Shown in pieces: positions 19,798 to 28,563 of a stretch of 64,000 bases of DNA. The translations under genes were made by a program, and so were the position numbers. Under the pieces are notes generated by a model that had not been told where the DNA came from, searched no databases, and was given only the letters and a program-made list of their open reading frames with translations. The stretch's first letter is position 1, and each line of letters starts with the position of its first letter. The stretch lies in contig CAWCFK010000015.1 of NCBI GenBank assembly GCA_963794685.1, forward strand, positions 62,001 through 126,000. Direction: 5' to 3'. This DNA is from CAVTWH01 sp963794685 (GTDB taxonomy: Bacteria > Actinomycetota > Actinomycetes > Mycobacteriales > Micromonosporaceae).

Positions 19798-20250
19798 TTA
19801 CGCCTTCGGCATGTCGAAGAGGTTGGCGATGTTGGCGGCCAGGCCCAGGTCGCCCTTGGCCTTGAGCTTGCCGGTCATGAACATCATCACCGGGTTGCCG
19901 TTGCCGGAGACCACCTTGAGGAAGTCGGCGGGGCCCATGGTCAGCGCCAGCTTCGGGTCGGCCGACGGGGCGTCGGAGAGCGTGCATGCGCCGTTCGCGA
20001 TGACCAGCTCGTAGGTGTCCACGCCGCCGTCGGGGGCGTCGGTGATGTTCCAGTGGATGACGGCGTTGGTGGCGCCGGCCCGGTCGGCGCGGAACAGCTT
20101 CGGCATCCGGTCGAAGACCGCGTCCAGTACCTTCTTGCGGTCCGGGCCGGTCATCACCTCTTTGATCTGCGAGTCCGAGGTGTTCTTGACGATCTGGGCG
20201 AACTGCTTGGGGTCGACCGACGAGAAGTCGGACAGGTCGAAGTCGGCCAT
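19798..20250 (-). CDS. SCP2 sterol-binding domain protein
   Basis: A 150-residue single-domain sterol-carrier/SCP2 protein. The family binds hydrophobic acyl or sterol ligands in a small alpha/beta fold and is often encoded with fatty-acid genes, as here. Seen: NAVIHWNITD and DTYELVIANGACTLSD strands, then PKLALTMGPADFLKVVSGNGNPVMMFMTGKLKAKGDLGLAANIANLF, the ligand-tunnel helix region typical of the family. ATG 20250 lies 70 bases from the divergent TetR gene, which probably controls it through the half-sites at 20279-20306. Confidence 0.93.
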   Translation of the reverse strand: MADFDLSDFSSVDPKQFAQIVKNTSDSQIKEVMTGPDRKKVLDAVFDRMPKLFRADRAGATNAVIHWNITDAPDGGVDTYELVIANGACTLSDAPSADPKLALTMGPADFLKVVSGNGNPVMMFMTGKLKAKGDLGLAANIANLFDMPKA

Positions 20251-20278
20251 GGTGCATCCCTTCGGCGTACCAGTTATC

Positions 20279-20306
20279 TACTCGTGCGTAACCTTACGGC
20301 TGAGTA
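20279..20306. promoter_or_regulatory. Candidate TetR operator between SCP2 and tetR
   Basis: TACTC at 20279 and GAGTA at 20302 form inverted half-sites around GTGCGTAACCTTACGGCT in the short divergent spacer. The half-sites equal those of the perfect palindrome at 27120. Binding is inferred from position and symmetry only. Confidence 0.4.
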
Positions 20307-20320
20307 GGTATGCTGGCAAG

Positions 20321-20983
20321 GTGCCACCCACCCGCCAGAAGCGACTTCCCCGATCGGTCCGCGAGCAGCAGATGCTGGAGGCGGCGGTCGCAGTCTTCTC
20401 CGAGTATGGGTTCACCGGCGCGTCCATGGACGAGATCGCCGCCCGCGCCGGCATCTCCAAGCCCATGGTGTACGCCTACCTCGGCACCAAGGAGGAGCTG
20501 TTCCTGGCCTGCGTGCGCCAGTCGGCCACCTGGTTGATGGAGGCCGTGGTGCGCACCGCCGAGCCCGGCCTGCCCGCCGACGAACAACTCTGGCGCGGCC
20601 TGCGCGGCTTCTTCGAGTTCGTGGACGCCTACCGGGACGGCTGGCGGGTGCTCTACCGGCAGGCCCGCGGCCAGCAGCCGTTCGCCGCCGAGGTGGCGCT
20701 GATGCGCGCCCGGATGGTCGACGTGGTGACCGGCCTGCTCGGCAGGCTGCTCGCGGTGCAGGGCCGGTCGGCCTCCGACACCGACCTCGCGGTGATGGCG
20801 CATGCCCTGGTCGGGGCCGGCGAGTCGCTGGCCGACTGGGTGGTCGACCACCCCGACGAGTCCCCGGAGACGACCGCCACCCGGATGATGAACTTCGTCT
20901 GGGTCGGCGCCGGCGAACTGCTGCGCGGCGGCCGCTGGGTACCTCCCGGTCAGCCGGCTCCGCTGATGACATCCACGCAGTAG
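20321..20983 (+). CDS. TetR family transcriptional regulator
   Basis: 220 residues from GTG 20321. The N-terminal helix-turn-helix is clear: REQQMLEAAVAVFSEYGFTGASMDEIAARAGISKPMVYAYLGTKEELF. The C-terminal two-thirds is the helical ligand-binding domain. It is divergent from the SCP2 gene with a 70-base spacer and lies in a fatty-acid neighbourhood, so regulation of lipid genes by an acyl ligand is a fair inference. Its 3' end overlaps the 3' end of the convergent 113-residue gene by 34 bases. Confidence 0.9.
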   Translation: MPPTRQKRLPRSVREQQMLEAAVAVFSEYGFTGASMDEIAARAGISKPMVYAYLGTKEELFLACVRQSATWLMEAVVRTAEPGLPADEQLWRGLRGFFEFVDAYRDGWRVLYRQARGQQPFAAEVALMRARMVDVVTGLLGRLLAVQGRSASDTDLAVMAHALVGAGESLADWVVDHPDESPETTATRMMNFVWVGAGELLRGGRWVPPGQPAPLMTSTQ

Positions 20984-21291
20984 GTGACCGAGCAGTAGAT
21001 GTAGCCGGTGAGGCCCTTGCCGCAGATCTCCCTGACCGTCATGCAGTAGGGTCCGGCCCCGGCGTCGGCACTGAACCGGGTTGCTTCACCGGTCTCCGCG
21101 CGGATGGTGACCGTGACAGCCGCGACGGGCTGACGGTGCTCGCTGTACTGGCCGGGAGAATCCGAGATCAGAAATGTGGACAGCTCTGACTGGATCCTCG
21201 CCACCTGCGCCTGAATGGCGTCGGACAGGGCCGGAATAAGCTTGCGCTGCTCGTCAGTCAGGCGGGGAAGCTCCGTTGGAATGGCGTCCAC
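20950..21291 (-). CDS. Hypothetical protein with Cys-rich C-terminus
   Basis: 113 residues from GTG 21291 behind AAGGACGG. The N-terminal half is helical (LTDEQRKLIPALSDAIQAQ). The last 35 residues hold four cysteines spaced in CMTVREIC and CSVTYC, ending in DVISGAG. Codon third positions are less GC-rich than in neighbouring genes, so it may be an acquired or fast-evolving gene. I recognise no family. The layout (charged helical leader, short Cys-rich tail) recalls RiPP precursors, but no modifying enzyme lies beside it. Confidence 0.55.
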   Translation of the reverse strand: MDAIPTELPRLTDEQRKLIPALSDAIQAQVARIQSELSTFLISDSPGQYSEHRQPVAAVTVTIRAETGEATRFSADAGAGPYCMTVREICGKGLTGYIYCSVTYCVDVISGAG

Positions 21292-21689
21292 AGTGGCCGT
21301 CCTTAACCGATACCTTGCCCGGTACAGGGCTTATTCAAGCTACCAGCCGGTGAAGTGACGATGCGCCATTCAGCAGTATTCCGCCCGCACCCGGCCCTGC
21401 TCTACCCCTCGGTGGAGGGGCGAAACCGATGCCGGCTGACAGCCGATCGGCCGTCCTGCGAGCGTTGGCAAAAGGCCGATCAGCCAGTTGTCGAATCGAG
21501 ACCGATGACAGCCGCCCAGGCTGCGGCCCACCCCGGTGGGGCCGTTCGGTCGGTACGTCGTTGATGGGTGGACCACCATTCAGTCGACGAATTCGAATAC
21601 AGGTTTGTCGAGTACGGCTGGTGAGTGGAGTGTGGACACCGGTTCCCGGTGGTGTTATTCAGTTCCACACCTCACCACGGGAGACGCAA
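21292..21689. other. Gene-free stretch before the TasA-like gene
   Basis: About 400 bases without a convincing gene. It contains a small hairpin (CCCCTC / GAGGGG at 21405-21420, partly in the region where the TasA-like transcript or a divergent transcript would begin) and an AT-richer segment around 21575-21610. I see no other signal. Confidence 0.5.
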
Positions 21690-22368
21690 ATGCGGATTCG
21701 TCAATGGTCACGGGCGCAGCGGGTACGGGCCGGTGCGTTCGTGGCCACCCTGGGCGCTGCCGTCGCGCTCATGCTGCTCGGCTTCGGCGCCACCGGCGCG
21801 TACTTCAGCGACACCAGCGACGGCGCGATCACCGGCACCATCGGCAGCATCCGGATCGTCACGGCCGGGGGCTCCGGCATCGACGGCATGAACTTCACCT
21901 TCAACAACCTGCTGCCGGGCGAGCCGCAGACCGCCACCGTGACCTACTACAACAGCGGCGCGAACCCGCAGGACGTCTGGCTCAAGTTCCCCAACGCCAC
22001 CGCCCTGTCTGCGCTGAACACCCTCGGCACCTACGGCGAGATCCACGTGGTCAGCAACGGCACCGAGATCTTCGCCTCCGCCAACCTCAACGACCGGTCG
22101 CAGCACCTGTGGGCCGTTCTCCTCGACCGGCTGCTGGCCGCTGCCTGACAAGATCAAGCTGGCCGACAACGTCGCCCCGGGCCTGGGCGGCAGCGTGAAG
22201 ATCACTTTCGGGTATGCCAGCAAGCTCGCCACCCAGGCGCCCGTCGGTACGACCGCGAACTTCAACCCGTACCCGATCACCGGCCAGGTGACTACCCGGC
22301 CCGCCGACGGAACCGGGTCGGGCCTGCCGTTCGCGCTCGTCGCGACGCAGCACGGGCAGCAGCCGTAG
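21690..22368 (+). CDS. TasA/CalY (camelysin)-like secreted protein, apparent +1 frameshift
   Basis: Starts ATG 21690 behind GGGAGACG. The N-terminus MRIRQWSRAQRVRAG is followed by a hydrophobic segment ending GAYFSDTSDG, the SipW-type signal peptide with the typical A-Y-F-S-D after the helix. The mature domain has the TasA/camelysin pattern (GSIRIVTAGG, MNFTFNNLLPGEPQTATVTYYNSGANPQDVWLKF). Near 22101 the frame breaks; removing one C gives NLNDRSSTCGPFSSTGCWPLPDKIKLADNVAPGLGG and an end at 22368 (about 226 residues). The signal peptidase gene follows 99 bases later, as expected for a protein and its dedicated peptidase. Confidence 0.72.
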
Positions 22369-22467
22369 CGGTACCACGCAGTTGACCGGCCGGCACGGGG
22401 GCACGCGTCCCCGTGCCGGCCGGCGATCAGGAACAGGTCCGGCGAGCCGGAACAGGGGAGGGGTGCG

Positions 22468-23154
22468 ATGCGCGGACGCTGGCGGACCGTCGGGGCGCTG
22501 CTGGTGGCCTTCGTCGCCGTGGTGATCGCCGGGCTGTTCCTGGCCGGCGCGATCCCGTACCGGGTGTACGTGGTGCACACCGGCTCGATGGCACCGGCCG
22601 CGCCGTCCGGCAGCGCGGTCATCGTCCACCTGCACCACTACCAGGTGGGCCAGCCGGTCAGCTTCACGGTCAGCGGGAGCACCATCACCCACCGGCTGAT
22701 CGCGATCAACACCGACGGCACCATCACCACCAAGGGCGACGCCAACCGTGCCGAGGACCCGTTCCACGCCCGGCAGGTCGACATCATCGGCGGCGTGGTC
22801 GCCACCCCGACCCACCTCGGCCGGGTACTCGTCTTCCTCGGCCGGACGCCCACCGGGGCCGCCGGCATCGTGCTGTTCGCTCTGGCGCTCTTCCAGATCA
22901 ACGGCCTGAGCCGCGCCTTCGTTCAACGCCCGACAGGCGGCATCCTGCTGCCCGACGGTCGGGGTCTCGGGGTCGCCGCGGTACCGGGCGGGCGGGTGAT
23001 CGGCATCGCCACGGTCGCCGGCGCCCCGGACCGGGGTGTCGCCGCGGTCGCGGCCGGCCGGAACCCGCCACAGCGCACCCAGCTCCAGGCCGGCCTGGGA
23101 GAACTGCTGAGTCGGGACCCGGCCAGCTACCGAGCGGATCCGGCCGGCAACTGA
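22468..23154 (+). CDS. Signal peptidase I, SipW/archaeal (S26B) type
   Basis: 228 residues from ATG 22468 behind GGGGAGG. One N-terminal membrane helix (about residues 7-28) precedes VYVVHTGSMAPAAPSG, where the catalytic serine is in GSM. Further on, TITHRLIAIN has histidine in place of the usual lysine, the S26B (SipW) signature, and TKGDANRAEDPF completes the core. A second hydrophobic helix lies near residues 125-150 and a cytoplasmic or extracytoplasmic tail follows. It should process the TasA-like protein encoded just upstream. Confidence 0.9.
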   Translation: MRGRWRTVGALLVAFVAVVIAGLFLAGAIPYRVYVVHTGSMAPAAPSGSAVIVHLHHYQVGQPVSFTVSGSTITHRLIAINTDGTITTKGDANRAEDPFHARQVDIIGGVVATPTHLGRVLVFLGRTPTGAAGIVLFALALFQINGLSRAFVQRPTGGILLPDGRGLGVAAVPGGRVIGIATVAGAPDRGVAAVAAGRNPPQRTQLQAGLGELLSRDPASYRADPAGN

Positions 23155-23190
23155 TGAGCCGGCCCCCGGCGGACGTCGGGGACCGGCTCA
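23155..23190. terminator. Bidirectional terminator hairpin
   Basis: TGAGCCGG pairs with CCGGCTCA, extended by CCCC/GGGG after one mismatch. It sits between the signal peptidase gene and the convergent GH6 gene. Confidence 0.7.
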
Positions 23191-23205
23191 CAGGTCAGTG
23201 CGGGC

Positions 23206-24675
23206 TCAGGCGCAGGTCGCGCCGTTCACCTTGAAGCTGGTCGGGCTGGCATCGCTGCTGCCCCAGGTGCCCTGCGCGCCGAAGGCGGCGGTACCACCGG
23301 GGGCCAGGGTGCCGTTGTAGCTCACGTTGGTCGCCGTCACGGCGTTGCCGCTCTGGCTGAACGTGGCGCTCCAGCCGTTGGTGATCTTCTGGTCACCGGG
23401 GTAGCTGAAGGTCAGCGTCCAGCCGTTGATGGTGCTGGTCCCGGTGTTGGTGATGGTGATGTTGGTGACGAAGCCGCCGGCCCACTCCGACTGCCTCGCG
23501 TAGCTCACCCGGCAGGTTGCCGTGCCACCCGTGGTCGGGCTGGTCGACGGCGACGCACTCGACCGGCTCGGGCTGGGCGACGCGCTCGACGGGCTCGGCG
23601 AGGCGCTGGACCGGCTGGGGGATGCGCTCGACGGGCTCGGCGAGGCGCTGGACCGGCTCGGTGACGGGCTGGCCGTGGTGGGCGTGTCGGACGGGTGTAC
23701 CGGGCTGTTCTGGATCAGCGCGTACGCGAGGTCCGGCACGAAGGTACCGGCCGAGGACGCGCAGCCGTCCGCCTCACCGGGCGGCTTGACCCACAGGTAC
23801 GCGTCGATCGCCGAGTCGCCGGTGTTCGCGGTCGGGTTCACCCCGAGACCACGGCCGGACGGGTCGCACCACTCGCCGTTGGAGCCGTTGCCGTTGCGCG
23901 AGGTGTCGATCACGGCGTGCAGGTTGGACCGGTTGCCGAGGGCAGCCAGTACCTGCTTGTCGAAGTTGACCTCGTTGGCGGTGACGTTGAAGTTGGAGAC
24001 GTTGGAGAAGATGCCGTCGGAGTTGAGCACCCCGGCGGCGGTGAGCCGGTTGGCCTGGTCGCTCGCGCTGTTCCAGGCGGAGTGGCCGGCGTCCAGGTAC
24101 ACCTTGGCGTTCGGGTCGGCCGACTTCAGCTTGGTCACCGCGTAGGACAGGCCGCTGTTGCGGTCGGCGAGCTGGCTAGAGGACAGGCAGGTGGTCAGCG
24201 CCACCGAGTCCGGCTCCAGGATGATGATCACGGACGCGCTGCCGAGCCCGGCCGCGAAACCGTCGATGTAGGACTTGTAGCTGGCGATGTCGGGGGCGCC
24301 GCCCGCCGACGCGCCGCCACAGTCCCGGTTCGGGATCTGGTAGACGGCCAGCACCGCCGTCTTCCCGGCGGAACTGGCGGCGGAGGTGACCGACCGGACA
24401 CTGGCGGTCACCGTGCTGAGGTTGAAGTTGGCGAACCAGATCCCCGAGGGGGTGGTCGCGACCCGGGAGCGGATGGCGGCCGCCCGTGAGTCGTTGGGGT
24501 TGGCGGCCACCCAGCGGGCGGCGGCCGAGTTGGGGTCGGCGTAGAACTGGGTACCGGTGGGCAGGCTGCCGGCGAGTGCGGACGGGCCGTACACCGCAAC
24601 CCCGGCCGCCGCGATGGCGGCAGCGCCCGCCGTAGCGGCGGCGAGCGCGATCCTCCGGCGTCTGGTGCTGGACAA
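23206..24675 (-). CDS. Secreted GH6 endoglucanase with C-terminal CBM2
   Basis: 489 residues. A signal peptide (basic SSTRRRR, then Ala-rich helix ending about residue 35) is followed by a GH6 catalytic domain (about 36-335). Motifs include YQIPNRDCGG with the catalytic aspartate, VIIILEPDSVA, YLDAGHSAWN, VIDTSRNGNG and CDPSGRGLG. A Ser/Pro linker of about 50 residues built from SPSPSRSSA-type repeats leads to a family 2 carbohydrate-binding module (CRVSYARQSEWAGGF ... GWTLTFSYPGDQKITNGW ... GWSATFSQSG), whose aromatic residues bind cellulose. The enzyme hydrolyses beta-1,4-glucans outside the cell. Confidence 0.96.
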   Translation of the reverse strand: MSSTRRRRIALAAATAGAAAIAAAGVAVYGPSALAGSLPTGTQFYADPNSAAARWVAANPNDSRAAAIRSRVATTPSGIWFANFNLSTVTASVRSVTSAASSAGKTAVLAVYQIPNRDCGGASAGGAPDIASYKSYIDGFAAGLGSASVIIILEPDSVALTTCLSSSQLADRNSGLSYAVTKLKSADPNAKVYLDAGHSAWNSASDQANRLTAAGVLNSDGIFSNVSNFNVTANEVNFDKQVLAALGNRSNLHAVIDTSRNGNGSNGEWCDPSGRGLGVNPTANTGDSAIDAYLWVKPPGEADGCASSAGTFVPDLAYALIQNSPVHPSDTPTTASPSPSRSSASPSPSSASPSRSSASPSPSSASPSPSRSSASPSTSPTTGGTATCRVSYARQSEWAGGFVTNITITNTGTSTINGWTLTFSYPGDQKITNGWSATFSQSGNAVTATNVSYNGTLAPGGTAAFGAQGTWGSSDASPTSFKVNGATCA

Positions 24676-24831
24676 AGATCCTCCTCGATGGGACGGTCAA
24701 CGAGTGGACCTTGCGGCAGCGGCCTGAGCTGTGTCAACGGTGCGCAGGTCAGCGCCGGTGCTGGCCTGCGGGCAGGGCTGTAACTAGCTGAAACGGCACC
24801 CGCCCCGGACACTCCTGCGCGCCGGACCCCG

Positions 24832-25710
24832 TCAGCCGGTCGCGGTCACCGTCCCGGTCAGGTGCGGCTTGCCGGACCCGGCGTCGGCGAGGGTGAACCG
24901 CCAGTCATCGGCGGACCGGTCCGCGGCGAAGGCCAGCGTCGCCGGCAGCAGCACGGGCAGTTTGAAGGCAACATCCACTGTGTACGCCGCGGGCAGCCGG
25001 CCCTCCAACGCCGCCAGGCAGCGGGCCTTGCTCCACATCCCGTGCGCGATCGGCCGGGCGAAGCCGAATGCCCGTGCCCCGAGCCGGGAGGTGTGGATCG
25101 GATTGCGGTCCCCGGAGACCTCGGCGTACTCCCGGCCGACCTCGCGCCCCACCCGCCAGCGGGTACCCGGCTGCGGCGGCTCACTGCGGCGGGTTTCCCC
25201 GCTGCCGGTGGACTTTCCGCTGCGGCGCAGGTAGGTGGCGGTGCCGCGCCAGACCACCTGGTCGCCGACGGTGGCGGTGGCGAGCACGTCGAACTGCCGG
25301 CCCCGCTCGTGTGGGCGCAGGTCGACCGCGTGCACCGCGAAGTCGAGCAGCTCACCGGTACCGATCGGGCGTAGCTGCTCGATCCGGTTGGCGACGTGCA
25401 CCAGACCGATCACCGGGAACGGGAAGTTACGCCCGCCCATCAACTTCATCGCCAGCGGGAAAGCCAGGACGTGCGGGTAGCTGGCGGGCAGGGTGTCCGC
25501 CAGCCGGTACCCGCAGACCCGGTTGTACGCCGCCAACCGGTCGACGGCGACCGGCACGCCACGGCGTACCAACGTGGTGCCCGGCAGGTCATCCGGCCGG
25601 GGCAGGCGGAGCATACCGAGCGCCGCGGCCCGGTAGAGGCCCGCCGGCTCGCCGGCCACCTCGACCACCGGCCCGGTCGGTTCGGAGGGTGTGTCCGCCG
25701 GCTGGGTCAT
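24832..25710 (-). CDS. MaoC family 3-hydroxyacyl-thioester dehydratase (HtdX-like)
   Basis: A 292-residue double-hotdog dehydratase. The C-terminal hotdog carries the hydratase motif YAEVSGDRNPIHTSRLGARAFGFARPIAHGMW, with the D...H catalytic pair in SGDRNPIH; the N-terminal hotdog is degenerate. The gene order with FabG4-like and FadA2-like neighbours matches the Rv0241c-Rv0242c-Rv0243 locus of mycobacteria (HtdX, FabG4, FadA2). I prefer ATG 25710, which overlaps the fabG stop as TGATG; a GTG one codon earlier is possible. It should act on beta-hydroxyacyl-CoA or -ACP. Confidence 0.92.
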   Translation of the reverse strand: MTQPADTPSEPTGPVVEVAGEPAGLYRAAALGMLRLPRPDDLPGTTLVRRGVPVAVDRLAAYNRVCGYRLADTLPASYPHVLAFPLAMKLMGGRNFPFPVIGLVHVANRIEQLRPIGTGELLDFAVHAVDLRPHERGRQFDVLATATVGDQVVWRGTATYLRRSGKSTGSGETRRSEPPQPGTRWRVGREVGREYAEVSGDRNPIHTSRLGARAFGFARPIAHGMWSKARCLAALEGRLPAAYTVDVAFKLPVLLPATLAFAADRSADDWRFTLADAGSGKPHLTGTVTATG

Positions 25711-27056
25711 CACGCCCCCAGCAGGGACTGGCCGCAGACCCGGACGATGTTGCCGGTGACGCCCGACGAGCCGGGGTTGGCGAAGTACGCCACCGTCTCG
25801 GCCACGTCCACCGGCCGGCCGCCCTGGCTGAGGCTGTTCATCCGGCGGCCCGCCTCGCGCAGGAAGAGCGGCATCTTCGCGGTCATCGCGGTCTCGATGA
25901 AGCCCGGCGCGACCGCGTTGATGGTGATCTCCCGGCCGGCCAGCGCCGGTGCGGTGGCCTGCACCAGGCCGATCACGCCGGCCTTCGAGGTGGCGTAGTT
26001 GGTCTGCCCCCGGTTGCCGGCGATCCCGGCGATCGAGGAGACGTCGATGATCCGGCCACCGGGCGGGATCAGATCCTGGCCGAGCAGCGCGTCGTTGACC
26101 CGCTCCTGGCTGGACAGGTTGACGTCGAGGACGGCGTCCCAGCCGTCCGGCTTCATCCGGAAGATCGTCTTGTCGCGGGTGATGCCGGCGTTGTGCACCA
26201 CGATGTCGACGGTGCCGTGCCGGTCGCGGACGTGCGCGGCCAGCCGGTCGGGCGCGTCGGCGGCGGTCAGGTCCAGTTGCAGGGCGGTACCCCGCAGCTC
26301 GCCGGCCACCTGCGCGAGCGCCTCACCGGCCGCCGGCACGTCCAGGCAGATCACCCGCGCGCCGTCCCGGGCCAGCACCCGGGCCATCGCCTCGCCGATG
26401 CCGCGGGCCGCGCCGGTGACCACGGCGACCTTCCCGGCCAGTGGCAGCTCCCAGTCCACGGGCGGCGTCACCTCGGCCACGCCGACCCGGATCACCTGCC
26501 CGGACACGTACGCCGAGCGGGCCGAGAGCAGGAAGCGCAGGGTGGACTCGATGCCGTCCTCGGCGCCGGGCTCCACGTAGACGAGCTGCGCGGTGACGCC
26601 CCGGCCGAACTCCTTGCCGACCGAGCGGGTGAAGCCCTCCAGGGCGCGCTGCGCGGTCGCCTCCTTCGGCTGCTCGGTGGCTTCCGGCGGGGTGCCCAGG
26701 ACGATCACCCGGCCGCTCGGGTAGACGGCGCGGGCGTGCGGGTGGAAGAAGTCGTAGAGGGCGCGCAGGCCGGTGGAGTCGGTGATCGCGGTGGCGTCGA
26801 AGACCAGCGCGGCGTTCGGCGGCGGGTCGCCCGCGCTGTCGGTGACCGTCGGGTCGCGCAGTTCGACGCCGATGTCTTCGAGCAGCTTGCGTACCGGCTG
26901 GGCGAGCCGGCCCGCGCCGCCGACGAGTACCGGGCCGGGGACCAGTGGGTCGCCAGGCGTGTACCTGCGCAGTCGGGGCGGGTCGGGCAGGCCCAGCCGC
27001 TTCACGATGGCCCGCCCCGGTCCGGAGGCCGCGAAGCTCGCATACCGATCGCTCAT
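25710..27056 (-). CDS. fabG: 3-oxoacyl-ACP/CoA reductase (FabG4-like, two-domain)
   Basis: 448 residues, the long FabG4 form. An N-terminal flavodoxin-like domain (about 1-200) precedes a full SDR domain (about 205-448). SDR motifs: VVTGAARGIGEAMARVL (TGxxxGIG), VHNAGITRDK, DVSSIAGIAGNRGQTNYATSKAG (Ser and YxxxK). The enzyme reduces 3-oxoacyl thioesters with NADH. It begins 123 bases from the divergent thiolase gene, and the spacer holds a perfect TACTCGCGAGTA palindrome. Translationally coupled to the dehydratase downstream. Confidence 0.95.
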   Translation of the reverse strand: MSDRYASFAASGPGRAIVKRLGLPDPPRLRRYTPGDPLVPGPVLVGGAGRLAQPVRKLLEDIGVELRDPTVTDSAGDPPPNAALVFDATAITDSTGLRALYDFFHPHARAVYPSGRVIVLGTPPEATEQPKEATAQRALEGFTRSVGKEFGRGVTAQLVYVEPGAEDGIESTLRFLLSARSAYVSGQVIRVGVAEVTPPVDWELPLAGKVAVVTGAARGIGEAMARVLARDGARVICLDVPAAGEALAQVAGELRGTALQLDLTAADAPDRLAAHVRDRHGTVDIVVHNAGITRDKTIFRMKPDGWDAVLDVNLSSQERVNDALLGQDLIPPGGRIIDVSSIAGIAGNRGQTNYATSKAGVIGLVQATAPALAGREITINAVAPGFIETAMTAKMPLFLREAGRRMNSLSQGGRPVDVAETVAYFANPGSSGVTGNIVRVCGQSLLGA

Positions 27057-27119
27057 CTGCGTTGTCTCCTTCTGCCCGTGCCGAGCCGACAGACACCCGT
27101 GCCTGCTCGACGGTCAGCC

Positions 27120-27131
27120 TACTCGCGAGTA
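27120..27131. promoter_or_regulatory. Candidate operator in the fabG4/fadA2 divergent promoter
   Basis: TACTCGCGAGTA, a perfect 12-base palindrome in the middle of the 123-base divergent spacer. Its half-site TACTC/GAGTA recurs in the SCP2/TetR spacer (20279-20306), and a 9-of-12 match lies just before the thioesterase gene (51882). Probably bound by a fatty-acid-responsive regulator. Confidence 0.5.
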
Positions 27132-27179
27132 AGTTATCGGCAAGAGGTTCGCCGCGCGTTCGCCGCATCGGGAGGGTCC

Positions 27180-28466
27180 ATGAATGCCAACACTCGTCGG
27201 GTGGCTGTGCTCGGCGGCAACCGGATCCCATTCGCCCGCTCGGGCGGGGCGTACCTGCAGGCCAGCAACTCCGACATGCTCACCGCCGCGCTGAACGGGC
27301 TGGTCAGCCGGTTCGGGCTGGCCGGGCAGCGGGTCGACGAGGTGGCAGCCGGCGCGGTGCTCAAGCACAGCCGGGACTTCAACCTCACCCGCGAGTCGGT
27401 CCTCGGCTCACTGCTCGACCCGACCACTACGGCGTACGACATCCAGCAGGCCTGCGGCACCGGCCTGGAAGCGGCCATCCTGGTCGGCAACAAGATCGCC
27501 CTCGGCCAGGTTGACGTCGGGATCGCCGGCGGCGTCGACACCACCAGCGACGCACCGTTGGCCGTCAACGACACCATGCGCCGCACCATGCTGGACCTCA
27601 ACCGGGCCCGTTCGCTGGGCGGCCGGCTGCGGGCCGCCGCCCGGCTGCGCCCCGGCCAGTTCCTCAGCCCCGACCGGCCGGAGAACTCCGAGCCGCGGAC
27701 CGGGCTGTCGATGGGCGAGCACGCGGCGATCACCGCCCGCGAGTGGGGGATCACCCGGGAAGCCCAGGACGTGCTGGCGCTCACCTCGCACCAGCGGCTC
27801 GCCGCCGCCTACGACGGCGGGTTCTTCGACGACCTGCTCACCCCCTACCTCGGCCTGGCCCGGGACAACAACCTGCGCCCGGACACCACGATGGAGAAGC
27901 TCGGCCAGCTCAAACCGGTCTACGGCAAGGGCGAGCCGGGCGCCACGATGACCGCCGGCAACTCCACCCCGCTCACCGACGGGGCCTCCACCGTGCTACT
28001 CGCCAGCGAGGAGTGGGCGGCGGAGCACCGGCTGCCGGTGCAGGCGTACCTGGTGGACGCGCAGACCGCCGCCGTCGACTACGTACACGGCGGCGAGGGG
28101 CTGCTGATGGCCCCCGCGTACGCCGTGCCGAAGCTGCTCGCCCGCAACGGTCTGACCCTGCAGGACTTCGACTACTACGAGATCCACGAGGCGTTCGCCT
28201 CGCAGGTGCTGGCCACCCTGGCGGCCTGGGAGTCGACCGAGTTCTGCAAGGCCAAGCTCGGCCTCGACGCGCCGCTGGGCAGCATCGACCGGGCCAAGCT
28301 CAACGTCAACGGCTCGTCGCTGGCGGCCGGCCACCCGTTCGCGGCCACCGGCGGCCGGATCGTCGCCACCCTGGCAAAACTGTTGGAGCGCAAGGGTTCC
28401 GGCCGGGGCCTGATCTCCATCTGCGCGGCCGGCGGCCAGGGCGTCACGGCCATCCTGGAGCGGTAG
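27180..28466 (+). CDS. Acetyl-CoA C-acyltransferase (FadA2-like thiolase)
   Basis: 428 residues from ATG 27180 behind GGGAGGG. Thiolase motifs: QQACGTGLEAAILVGN (nucleophilic Cys), AGNSTPLTDGAS, YEIHEAFASQVL (His in EIHEAFA), VNGSSLAAGHPFAATGGR and a final active-site cysteine in SICAAGGQG. It catalyses cleavage or condensation of 3-oxoacyl-CoA. Divergent from fabG4, the arrangement seen for Rv0243 in mycobacteria. Confidence 0.95.
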   Translation: MNANTRRVAVLGGNRIPFARSGGAYLQASNSDMLTAALNGLVSRFGLAGQRVDEVAAGAVLKHSRDFNLTRESVLGSLLDPTTTAYDIQQACGTGLEAAILVGNKIALGQVDVGIAGGVDTTSDAPLAVNDTMRRTMLDLNRARSLGGRLRAAARLRPGQFLSPDRPENSEPRTGLSMGEHAAITAREWGITREAQDVLALTSHQRLAAAYDGGFFDDLLTPYLGLARDNNLRPDTTMEKLGQLKPVYGKGEPGATMTAGNSTPLTDGASTVLLASEEWAAEHRLPVQAYLVDAQTAAVDYVHGGEGLLMAPAYAVPKLLARNGLTLQDFDYYEIHEAFASQVLATLAAWESTEFCKAKLGLDAPLGSIDRAKLNVNGSSLAAGHPFAATGGRIVATLAKLLERKGSGRGLISICAAGGQGVTAILER

Positions 28467-28563
28467 CGAACTCGGCGTCATCCGACGGGGGTATACCCAG
28501 CTCTACCGCGATTGGCTGACCAGCTCCACTGTGTGGGCCGGCGGGGCGCGCTGGGATGGTGGG

